This document shows positions 38,669 to 45,990 of a stretch of 64,000 nucleotides of DNA, in pieces. Source of the stretch: Synchiropus splendidus (Eukaryota > Chordata > Actinopteri > Syngnathiformes > Callionymidae); assembly GCF_027744825.2 (NCBI RefSeq), contig NC_071345.1:8949501-9013500 (forward strand), written 5' to 3'. Made by a program: the position numbers and the translations under genes. The notes under the pieces are model-generated. The model worked only from the letters and a program-made list of their open reading frames with translations, did not search any database and had not been told where the DNA came from. Positions within the stretch are counted from its first letter, which is position 1. Each line of letters begins with the position of its first letter.

Positions 38669-38935
38669 TTATTGATTTGAAAATGATGTTAGTTTGTCAC
38701 TGGTTTCGTGAGACATTTTTTGAGTGATAAAATAAAACAATGAGACACATCTGGGGGTTGTTGAATGACCCACGTTTTAAACTCAGCCCAAGAAACTTAC
38801 TGACAAAATGTATCTTCATTGAACACCTTAGAACGGAAAATAAGACACGAAACAGTGTGTGCTATCAGTCTGTTTAAATGCATGGAGGCTTATTTTGGCA
38901 TCAATTCTTCTCAACATTGACAAACTAGAAAGATC
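38669..38935 (+). repeat. left arm of inverted duplication flanking tRNA genes
   Basis: This matches the reverse complement of 41010-41290 with small gaps. Shared blocks in order are ATTTGAAAATGATG, AGACATTTTTTGAGTGAT, GGGTTGTTGAATGACC, AAACTCAGCCCAAGAAACTT, ACAAAATGTATCTTCATTGA, AACAGTGTGTGCTATCAGTC and TGCATGGAGGCTTATTTTGG. Similarity fades near 38935, before the plus-strand tRNA gene. The right arm has an extra roughly 20 bp around a CCACAAGGGGCCC stretch. Confidence 0.85.
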
Positions 38936-39154
38936 CATGTTTGCGATTTCAGCTTTCTCAGGAACAGCTCAGTAAACAGTGAAGCATAGACACTTTTTTG
39001 TGGGTCATGACTTGAACATGCATTGAAGTTTTTAATGCCAGTAAAAAAAGCAGAATTATGAGGCATCAATGCAGGCTGGATATGGACTTGAGTTGGAGGC
39101 ATACTGATAAAAGTGGCATGAGTCTTCAACACTTATGAGACTTTACAGTAGTGT
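38936..39154. other. 5' flank of the plus-strand tRNA gene
   Basis: About 220 bp of mixed-composition DNA between the inverted arm and the tRNA gene. It does not match the corresponding flank of the minus-strand gene at 40702, so that part of the inverted duplication has been replaced or diverged. Confidence 0.5.
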
Positions 39155-39226
39155 GGGGATGTAGCTCAGTGGTAGAGCGCGTGCTTCGCATGTATGAGGT
39201 CCTGGGTTCAATCCCCAGCATCTCCA
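39155..39226 (+). tRNA. tRNA-Ala (anticodon CGC)
   Basis: A 72-nt tRNA that folds completely: acceptor GGGGATG/CATCTCC with discriminator A, D arm GCTC/GAGC, anticodon stem CGTGC/GTATG, loop TTCGCAT with anticodon CGC at 39187-39189, and T arm CTGGG/CCCAG with loop TTCAATC. It decodes GCG alanine codons in the cytosol. Alanine identity is set by the anticodon and overall match; the acceptor region carries the expected G3-type wobble (G3 with T70). Internal promoter boxes are TAGCTCAGTGG (A) and GGTTCAATCCC (B). It is the only plus-strand member of the cluster. The anticodon stem has a G-T pair where its sisters have A-T. No T4 run follows within about 80 bp, only short T triplets, so termination may be weak. 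Confidence 0.95.
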
Positions 39227-40542
39227 TCTTATGCTGCTCAGGTCTCTCTCAAATGATCGGGTCACTCTTCAGAGGCTCGTGAGTCCTTTCCACTCTAAAA
39301 TAAACATATAATAATCGGCTTTTAAATTATCCAAATATAATTTAACTGTTGTACACTGTTAGTGGTGAGTTTTAAGTTACAATTCTGAATTCATTTCTAG
39401 ATTTGGGTCACAACAAAATAATATGTAGCAACTCAATAGAACTTTGAGTATTTTAACTCCAGATCTGCTTTCATTTCATTCAGTAGTGTCACGAAAATAG
39501 AATTGCACACGTCGCTTTCAGCCTAAAACACTATCAAACCTAAGCATTTTTACCATTGTTATTAATGGGAACAAGCAGTATGAGCCTTACATTCTGGATC
39601 CTCAGATTAAACGGAAAAAAAACAAAAAAACCGAGGTGATAGATCAGTGGATGAACTGTCTCTAGAAATATGAATAATGGAAGAGTGAAATAATGATAAT
39701 CATCGTTGAGTGGAACATGACAGAACCGGTTATGAATCACTTATTCTTTTAATCCATTCAGCATCTGCCATGAACCAAATTCTTGCTCCAAGTTCATGAT
39801 GAATCTGCAGGTTTAATGAAGAGCGCAGACATGAATGGAGGACAGAATAAGAAATGGGCCAGTGAAAGAGAAAAAAAATGAATGAAAAGACAGCAAAAGA
39901 AAGCAGAAGAAAGAGAAGGAGGAGATGGTCTTAATCCGTCCTTGGTGGCCCGACTTCCCTTCAGCACAACAGGTCTCATAATTACCCCCTCTCCTCTGGC
40001 GGAGCGCACTCACCGCTCCAGCAGCGGGACCCATCATAACACTCTTCCTGCTCATCACACTCTCAGACGCAGGGACAGGCGGGTTGGTCCATGTGACGCG
40101 CCTCAGAAAACCGGGCTGGAAAGATCATTTTCTGGCAGGAGCTTGGGTGAAAGTAGCAGTTGGAGTCTTTGCTTCTTAGCCTCCACCCGTCTGTCTGTAA
40201 CCTAATTAACACGGTCCGACTGCCAAAAGTGTGCTGGGCAGAGAAAAGTCTCCTGGAGGGTCTGGAGAGAGCAAGTGTGCTGAGGAACACACAGGGAGGG
40301 AAGAGAGGACAAGCCCACAGGTGACCAGCCTTTGAGCTGGTTTCATTGCTGACCTGCTTTGGCTCCTTATTACGGCGTGTGTTTCACAAGAGCGACAGTC
40401 TTCCAGTGAAGAAAGATACATTCCTCGTAGAGCCGCCCATAAATCCAGTGACTAAGATTATGACCACTCCTTGTTTTGTCCGAGAGCGACGAGTAAGTCA
40501 TATGTGTGAACTAAAGAAAGTAAACACAAAGTCTCATACGGC
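39227..40542. other. spacer between first two tRNA genes
   Basis: About 1.3 kb with no gene. An AT-rich part (39295-39760) precedes a purine-rich stretch (39835-39925). The frames at 39813-40058 and 39882-40205 are on opposite strands over the same DNA and are unrecognisable. Confidence 0.45.
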
Positions 40543-40614
40543 TGGAGATGCTGGGGATCGAACCCAAGACCTCATACATGCAAAGCATGCGCTCTACCAC
40601 TGAGCTACATCCCC
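40543..40614 (-). tRNA. tRNA-Ala (anticodon TGC)
   Basis: An intact 72-nt minus-strand tRNA with acceptor GGGGATG/CATCTCC and A73, D arm GCTC/GAGC, anticodon stem CATGC/GTATG, loop TTTGCAT with anticodon TGC (plus strand 40580-40582), and T arm TTGGG/CCCAG with loop TTCGATC. It reads GCA (and by wobble GCG) alanine codons. Its T stem has a T-G wobble at the outermost pair where the sister genes have C-G, the only stem weakening in the intact set. The B box GGTTCGATCCC is the closest to consensus in the cluster. No T4 run is seen close downstream on the minus strand, so it may terminate poorly or be weakly expressed. Confidence 0.95.
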
Positions 40615-40701
40615 ATGTGACATGTGTAGACAGTGGTGAGGCTATTTATAAGAACAGGATTAGCGCATAAACATGAATGTCAATTCCTGAAGAAAAAGAA
40701 G

Positions 40702-40773
40702 TGGAGATGCTGGGGATTGAACCCAGGACCTCATACATGCGAAGCATGCGCTCTACCACTGAGCTACATCCCC
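40702..40773 (-). tRNA. tRNA-Ala (anticodon CGC)
   Basis: An intact 72-nt gene that starts on the minus strand 88 bp before the TGC gene at 40543, in the same direction. Acceptor, D, anticodon (CATGC/GTATG) and T (CTGGG/CCCAG) stems all pair. The anticodon CGC is encoded at plus-strand 40739-40741. Just beyond the 3' end the minus strand reads CTTCTTTTTCT, which supplies a T5 pol III terminator within about 10 bp. The internal A and B boxes are standard. By position it is the partner of the plus-strand gene at 39155 in the inverted duplication. Confidence 0.95.
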
Positions 40774-41009
40774 TGGTGGGGCCCACTCCTCTCCTTGAGA
40801 CTTAACAATGCAGTTCTGTTGTCTCAGACGTGCTGCAATGTGACGGTTCAGTCACATGATGTTTTGCTTACACAAGTGTCAAGAGTGTGCAGAGTTTTCC
40901 CTATGTTGTAAACAAGCCTTAGGACGTCGATGAAAAACAACAATACACACTATAATCTAAATGGAAGATGGAAACGTGGATATATGTCTAAAGAAAAATA
41001 TTTCCAGTT
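40774..41009. other. 5' flank of minus-strand tRNA gene
   Basis: About 235 bp of unremarkable DNA between the tRNA at 40702 and the right arm of the inverted duplication. It does not match the corresponding left-side flank at 38936-39154. Confidence 0.5.
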
Positions 41010-41290
41010 TGTCAGTGGAGAGAAGAATTGATGCCAAAATAAGCCTCCATGCATTTAAACAGACTGATAGCACACACTGTTTAGTGTCTTATTTTCAGTG
41101 ATAAGGTTCAATGAAGATACATTTTGTTGGTAAGTTTCTTGGACTGAGTTTAACATGTGGGCCCCTTGTGGTGAGACAGGGTGTGTGCAAGGTCATTCAA
41201 CAACCCTCAGATTTGTCTCTTTATTTTATTATATCACTCAAAAAATGTCTTAGGAGAACAATGATAAAGTGACATTATTTTCAAATGAAT
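41010..41290 (-). repeat. right arm of inverted duplication
   Basis: The reverse complement matches 38669-38935 over roughly 270 bp with scattered substitutions and small gaps, for example GAAGAATTGATGCCAAAATA and GCCTCCATGCATTTAAACAG against their inverted forms on the left. The arm-to-arm span encloses the plus-strand tRNA at 39155 and the minus-strand genes at 40543 and 40702. Confidence 0.85.
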
Positions 41291-41555
41291 ACATCAGGGA
41301 AACTATATATCAGATCTGTTCTGGAAGCTTTACTTCATCGATGCTCACTTCAAAAAACGTGACTCATTTGTGGTCATCTTTATATTCTGGAGGGCTGATG
41401 CGGGTACCTGGGACACGGCCATGTTGCAGCGGCAGCCATTGTTGAGCAACAACCGCGAGCCCACAAAGGGGAGCTACTGTTTGTGTTGTACACCCAATGG
41501 GGCAAGACACAAGGCACCGGCTCTGAGACTACTTGAACCTAAGCCAAACATAAAG
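41291..41555. other. spacer DNA
   Basis: No gene. The 86-residue frame at 41370-41630 runs straight through the antisense of the tRNA gene and is an artefact of it. Confidence 0.5.
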
Positions 41556-41627
41556 TGGAGATGCTGGGGATTGAACCCAGGACCTCATACATGCAAAGCA
41601 TGCGCTCTACCACTGAGCTACATCCCC
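41556..41627 (-). tRNA. tRNA-Ala (anticodon TGC)
   Basis: An intact 72-nt gene: all four stems pair, T arm CTGGG/CCCAG, loop TTCAATC, anticodon TGC encoded at plus-strand 41593-41595. It is 781 bp from the CGC gene at 40702, with no shared spacer sequence, so it is not part of the tandem array to its right. The minus-strand 3' flank reads CTTTATGTTTGG, with only T3 runs, so a nearby strong pol III terminator is lacking. Confidence 0.95.
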
Positions 41628-42151
41628 TGACGCACATCCACCTGAGTAAGATGGAACAAAACACCTCTCACAGCTGCATTAGCGTTTCAATAGGAAGCAA
41701 AACTTTCATGTGAAAATTGAGGTTTTAGCGCATTCTCATTTTCAGACATGACAATGATGGTGTCTTGAATGTCCGGTGACTCACGGCTTCCTTACTCCAG
41801 ATGTGATGGATGAATCAAGCATGATGGAGTGAGCAGGTCATTCATAAAAAATCAGCTCTGTCTGGTTCCTGATAGAAGCTAAATAGCCTCCCAACGGACA
41901 CCATGACATGAATCCATAAATAAAAGCGTTGCTGTGCCCGCTTCAGGCTGTAAATCCCTCTGTGATTGGAACTGACTCTACTGAGATGATAAAGTCAGAT
42001 GACAGTCGCTCCATTGTGCTGGGTGGATGAGCCTGCCACTGAAGGTGCTGCCTATGTAGCATCTTTCTGGTTCAGAAAGAAACTCTCAATCTTTTGTTGG
42101 AAGTGCCTTTGATGTTTCATGACAATGACGCTCTGATCATTCAGAAAAAAA
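41628..42151. other. spacer left of the tandem array
   Basis: About 520 bp without a gene. Near 42097-42115 AAGTGCCTTTGATGTTTC matches the array spacers (AAGTGCCTTTGATGTTTTG), so a decayed piece of the tandem unit reaches into this flank. Confidence 0.5.
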
Positions 42152-42223
42152 TGGAGATGCTGGGGATTGAACCCAGGACCTCATACATGCGAAGCATGCG
42201 CTCTACCACTGAGCTACATCCCC
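42152..42223 (-). tRNA. tRNA-Ala (anticodon CGC), tandem array gene 1
   Basis: An intact 72-nt gene identical in the mature region to those at 40702, 43045 and 43473. Anticodon CGC is encoded at plus-strand 42189-42191; stems GGGGATG/CATCTCC, GCTC/GAGC, CATGC/GTATG and CTGGG/CCCAG pair. The minus-strand 3' flank begins with a T7 run, a strong pol III terminator. The 5' flank (42224 onward) is the array spacer shared with the gene at 43045, beginning GTCAATAAGGTAACTGACAA. Confidence 0.96.
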
Positions 42224-42701
42224 GTCAATAAGGTAACTGACAACATAGCCTTAGGTCACAGCGGAGAAGTGTGTGTCGCTAACAACGTTCTTCATATCAT
42301 TTCAATGTTACACTGGAGGCTTTGGTTTTAATCACAAAGTTTGGTGAGCATCCTTGGACCAGTCTACATGTCATTTCCGGAAAAGGAGCCTTTCCCTTGT
42401 GGGGTCCATTGTACTGATAGCCGAAGTGCAGGCCATCACCTGCATGACTTTAATCTTGAAGTCCAGATCCAGAGTGAAGTTGTGAATTTATCTTGATTCC
42501 GTCATGCAGAATCTGTCTTTTAAAAGTGCCCTTGATGTTTTGTGAGACGGCTTCGACCATTAAGAAAACATGATGGCTAGGTGATGCATGACTTTAATCT
42601 TGAAGACTGGATACACAGTTCTCTTTGACATGAAGTTGTGAATCTCTCTTAAAAGTGCCTTTGATGTTTTGTGAGTGGGCTTCGACCATTAAGAAAACAA
42701 G
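42224..42701. repeat. array spacer with internal duplication, tRNA missing
   Basis: The first part matches the spacers at 43117-43472 and 42747-43044. It then contains the spacer tail twice: GACGGCTTCGACCATTAAGA ending near 42567, then after a short junction (TGATGGCTAGGTGATG) a second start of CATGACTTTAATCTTGAAGA and a second GGGCTTCGACCATTAAGAAA before the next tRNA. At the first tail, where a tRNA would be expected, none is present. This is best read as a unit that lost its tRNA and part of its spacer. Confidence 0.8.
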
Positions 42702-42746
42702 TGGAGATGCTGGGGATTGAACCCAGGACCTCATACATGCGAAGCA
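42702..42746 (-). pseudogene. truncated tRNA-Ala (CGC) pseudogene
   Basis: This retains the 3' part of a tRNA-Ala: acceptor 3' strand, T arm CTGGG/CCCAG, variable loop and the anticodon CGC (42739-42741), about 45 nt. The next bases are CTGGGTGTCGCTAA, which is array spacer, so the 5' half of the tRNA (D arm, acceptor 5' strand, A box) and about 58 bp of adjoining spacer are deleted. In the intact unit at 43045 the equivalent deleted stretch runs from inside the anticodon arm to the GAAGTGGGTGTCGC spacer motif. It has the B box but no A box and cannot fold, so a functional tRNA is not expected. Confidence 0.93.
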
Positions 42747-43044
42747 CTGGGTGTCGCTAAGAACATTCTTCATATCATTTCGATGTTACACTGGAGGCTT
42801 TGGTTCTAATCGCAAAGTTTGGTGAGCATCCTTGGAACAGTCTACAGGTCATTTGCGGACAAGGACCCTTACCCTTTTGGGGTCCTTTGTACTTATGGCC
42901 GAAGTTCAGGCCATCACCTGCATGACTTTCATTTAAAAGTCTGGATCCACAGTTCTCTTTGACATGAAGTTGTGAATTAATCTTGATTCAATGGTGGAGA
43001 ACCTGCCTTTGTTGTGAGACGGCTTCGACCATTAAGAAAAGATG
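42747..43044. repeat. array spacer 2 (shortened)
   Basis: The spacer matches the others (for example TACACTGGAGGCTTTGGTTC, CGCAAAGTTTGGTGAGCATC, GGCCATCACCTGCATGACTT) but begins at GGTGTCGC because of the deletion that also removed half a tRNA. It ends with ACGGCTTCGACCATTAAGAA before the gene at 43045. Confidence 0.85.
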
Positions 43045-43116
43045 TGGAGATGCTGGGGATTGAACCCAGGACCTCATACATGCGAAGCATGCGCTCTACC
43101 ACTGAGCTACATCCCC
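43045..43116 (-). tRNA. tRNA-Ala (anticodon CGC), tandem array gene 2
   Basis: An intact 72-nt gene with anticodon CGC (plus strand 43082-43084) and all stems paired. The minus-strand 3' flank reads CATCTTTTCTT, a T4 terminator 3 bp past the gene. Upstream on the minus strand lies the full-length spacer (43117-43472), which gives the reference unit length of 428 bp from this gene to the next. It has the standard A box TAGCTCAGTGG and B box GGTTCAATCCC. Confidence 0.96.
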
Positions 43117-43472
43117 TTCAATAGGGTAACTGACAACGTAGCCTTAGGTCACAGCGGAGAAGTGGGTGTCGCTAACATTATTTATACCATTTCAATGTTA
43201 CACTGGAGGCTTTGGTTCTAATCGCAAAGTTTGGTGAGCATCCTTGGACCAGTCTGCAGGTCATTTCCGGAAAAGGACCCTTACCCTTTTGGGGTCCTTT
43301 GTACTTATGGCCGAAGTACAGGCCATCACCTGCATGACTTTAATCTTGAAGACTGGATACACAGTTCTCTTTGACATGAAGTTGTGAATTTATCTTGATT
43401 CCATGATGTAGAATCTGTCTTAGAAGTGCGTTTGATGTTTTGAGAGTGGGCTTCGACCATTAAGAAAACAAG
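43117..43472. repeat. array spacer 3 (full-length reference)
   Basis: A 356-bp spacer that with its tRNA makes a 428-bp unit. It starts TTCAATAGGGTAACTGACAA and ends GTGGGCTTCGACCATTAAGA plus AAACAAG. It matches spacer 1 with many single-base differences, so the duplications are not very recent, whereas the tRNA coding parts are identical. Confidence 0.88.
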
Positions 43473-43544
43473 TGGAGATGCTGGGGATTGAACCCAGGAC
43501 CTCATACATGCGAAGCATGCGCTCTACCACTGAGCTACATCCCC
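43473..43544 (-). tRNA. tRNA-Ala (anticodon CGC), tandem array gene 3
   Basis: An intact 72-nt gene, identical in the mature region to 42152 and 43045. Anticodon CGC is encoded at plus-strand 43510-43512. The minus-strand 3' flank reads CTTGTTTTCTT, giving a T4 terminator about 5 bp downstream. Its 5' flank (43545 onward) is not the array spacer, so the array ends here and this gene may be the founder copy with its original upstream sequence. Confidence 0.96.
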
Positions 43545-43760
43545 TCTGTTGACTTGACAGAGTTGTTGGAGTCAAACAATGCTCAAGCCCTTATCAGGCC
43601 AATGGACGGGGCGTGGCCTCAACATCAGTGATAAGGATTGTGGATTGAACTTTGGAGGAACTTCTCTGCTAGGTTTTCTGTACAATCAAAGCTCTCCAAT
43701 TGTTCTTGGAATTCCTGAGGCAGGCAAAAAAACTGGATGAAAACATGTAAGAGATAAGAC
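43545..43760. other. spacer right of the tandem array
   Basis: About 215 bp unrelated to the array spacers. It contains a short inverted motif around 43545-43565 (CTGTTGACTTGACAGAGTTG) and an A7 run at 43726-43732. Confidence 0.5.
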
Positions 43761-43832
43761 TGGAGATGCCGGGGATTGAACCCGGGGCCTCATACATGCA
43801 AAGCATGCGCTCTACCACTGAGCTACATCCCC
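43761..43832 (-). tRNA. tRNA-Ala (anticodon TGC)
   Basis: An intact 72-nt gene with anticodon TGC encoded at plus-strand 43798-43800. Its T arm is CCGGG/CCCGG with AGGCC variable loop, the form usual in vertebrate tRNA-Ala. All other members have the compensated CTGGG/CCCAG pair (or, at 40543, TTGGG/CCCAG). That makes this gene the likely least-changed member of the cluster. On the minus strand the next T4 run is about 17 bp past the gene (in ACATGTTTTCATC). A-box and B-box are standard. Confidence 0.96.
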
Positions 43833-45100
43833 GTCCGAAGGCTGGGTTTAATGTGATCAGCTCAACAAGCGCAAAGTAAACTGCCTGAAAATGAACTCAT
43901 GGTTGCGTCAGGGTGTCTCTTGTCACTGCTGCTCTCAGCCAGCTTCCCATATGGCTCCTGTCAAAGGGAAAGTAGGAGTTGGATATTCATTCTGCGTAGT
44001 TCGGGGCGTGCTCCTCTATTGATCGCATTGTTATGTAACATCTCATTTGCATATCAAGGCCAATAGTTGGGATTTTTTGCGTCCAGTGAAGCAGGCGGAT
44101 TCACATCCATCTCCTCGGTGAAGGGTTGGCGTGAGGTTAGGGGTTAAGATGAGTGTGAGAGTGTGTACATGGGGGTTGGAGGTGTGTCTGAAGATAGTTG
44201 GTGACAGCGTCACGGAATGATGGAAGAGTGAATGAGTGAAGTTTGTTCGATGACTTCAGAGAGAAGTCATGATCACTCTGTTACCTCTGGATAAGATAAC
44301 CATCCCAAGTTACACTGCCCCCCACCCACACCAGCACCATCCCACCCACCTCAACCAAGCATGACCCCCCCATGGGGTCACACAATGACTGTCATGCATA
44401 TCATTATTGGTGGAGGCCCTCCTTCCCCTCTAGGGGTCCGCTCATTGACCTTCTGACAAAGGATGAAAGTGTCCCGTCCAAGGGAGGGGGCTGGCCGGGC
44501 CGAGGCCGGGGTGAAGAGGCCTGCGTCCTCCTCCGGGTCGGGATAAGAACCAGCAGGGCTTTCTTCACGCTAATAGGCACGACCCCTGAACCCCACACAA
44601 AAAGCATCACTTCAGGAGCCGTGGGCACTCAGTGTGGGAGAGCAGGAGGGACCAATCGCGGTGGGCCGAGGGCTTTCAGCGAGTCAGAGCACTGACTTTA
44701 GTGAGCGCAGAAACAAGGGAGTAGGAGGGAGGAAAGGCAGTAAGAAAGGAGATAAGGGGAAGATTTCTTTTTTGTTTTGGGGAAAGGACTTGTTGCAAAA
44801 GTTCAAAGGGGGCTTCTCTTTTCTGCTTTCTCTCTTAATGGATGACGGCGGAGGGATTATTGTGCTTTTCGGCGTTCTGATTAATTGCTTGTTGCTGGTG
44901 TGAGTTGTGAGCGTCTCTGCTCGCTACAGTGTCCACCTCACACCCGGCCCAGAGACAACCCAGCGAGTCCCTCGGTGTGTGACTGACAGCAGAAATGATC
45001 CCCAAAACTCCGAACTTCTCCTCAGAATCGTGCAGTTTCATACTCACTGATGTGGATTCTCGACTTTGTTCTGAGTCACATGCTTCTTCTGAGTGCAGAA
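43833..45100. other. non-genic DNA beyond the tRNA cluster
   Basis: No protein gene is supported. The 107-residue frame at 44372-44695 sits in a GC-rich stretch and shows no family signature. A motif cluster at 44026-44064 is listed separately. Confidence 0.4.
44026..44064 (+). promoter_or_regulatory. SOX-OCT-like site, octamer and CCAAT cluster
   Basis: CATTGTTATGTAA (44026-44038) closely resembles the SOX-OCT composite CATTGTTATGCAAAT. Six bases later a perfect octamer ATTTGCATAT (44045-44054) follows, and then CCAAT at 44060-44064. POU factors bind the octamer and SOX-POU pairs the composite. The spacing and density are suggestive, but no promoter or gene start is visible nearby. A chance cluster cannot be excluded without conservation data. 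Confidence 0.4.
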
Positions 45101-45990
45101 TTTCAGGAAGAAATCACCTTTCAGCATGAATTTGAAAATGATTATTGAATACTCCGGGAAAGTGTTTAATTTTTAATTCAGCTTTTTGATTATTCTTGTT
45201 ACTTTCACAATGCATTTTGTTAATTTTGTAACAATTTTTCACCTTTCAAATTAAACACAATTTAGTTGTCAGTCAATCTCAATTTATTATTATTATTATT
45301 ATTATTGTTATTATTATTATTATTATTAACTGAATTTTAGCAAACAACTCAAATCTCAGGTGTTAATTTCTTAAAATGTAGCAATATTTTGGGAGGATTT
45401 CATGCTTTTTAAAAATATATCTGTTGTGAATAATGTGTTGGAATAAAACAAGAAAAATAATGAAACTATTTTCATAGTCATGGTGTTGACATTTATCTGT
45501 TACTTCGGAGTGCTTTATGTTTTGCCTGAAATGTTTTAAATTCTACATTTTACCGTCTATATTTGGTTGTTTCAGTGACTGAAAAAGTTCTTTATTCTTG
45601 GTAGGATTAGCATATTGAGTCCTGTAGACAGTGTATTTAGTTAATTCCATTTCAGTTTGGATGGGAAACTGTTTTTGTCAGTTTTTTTTTTATTTTCATG
45701 ACAGAATTTGGGTGTATTTAATACTAAACAAAAAACAAAAAAACAAAAAATAAGATAATTAATAAAAAATGAAATAAATTGCTAAACTTAAAAACTAATA
45801 CGTATTTTGCATTTAATGCTAAACTAAAAATGAAAAAATAAAATAATTAATTAAAAATAAAATAAATTGCTAAACTTAAAAAACTAAAAAAATATACATA
45901 TAAAAGAAGAAAAATATTTTTCTTTATAAAATAAAAACTTTTGCTGACATACATTCTCAATCAAATACCCCCGAAAATGAATTCAAACCA
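45101..45990. other. AT-rich region with TTA repeats and local duplication
   Basis: A TTATTA run covers about 45284-45330. From 45719 to 45890 a block of roughly 95 bp is tandemly duplicated: TAATACTAAACAAAAAACAA...GAAATAAATTGCTAAACTTA is followed by TAATGCTAAACTAAAAATGA...AAAATAAATTGCTAAACTTA. No gene is possible given the stop density. Confidence 0.7.

Noticed and set aside
41370..41630. 86-codon frame ending in GDAGD-like peptides shared with the frame at 40346-40603
   Set aside because: The shared peptide is the antisense of the tRNA-Ala gene read in one frame.
39155..43832. CRISPR-like reading of the regularly spaced repeats
   Set aside because: The repeats are 72-bp tRNA genes that fold fully, the spacers are long and homologous to one another, and the genome is vertebrate.
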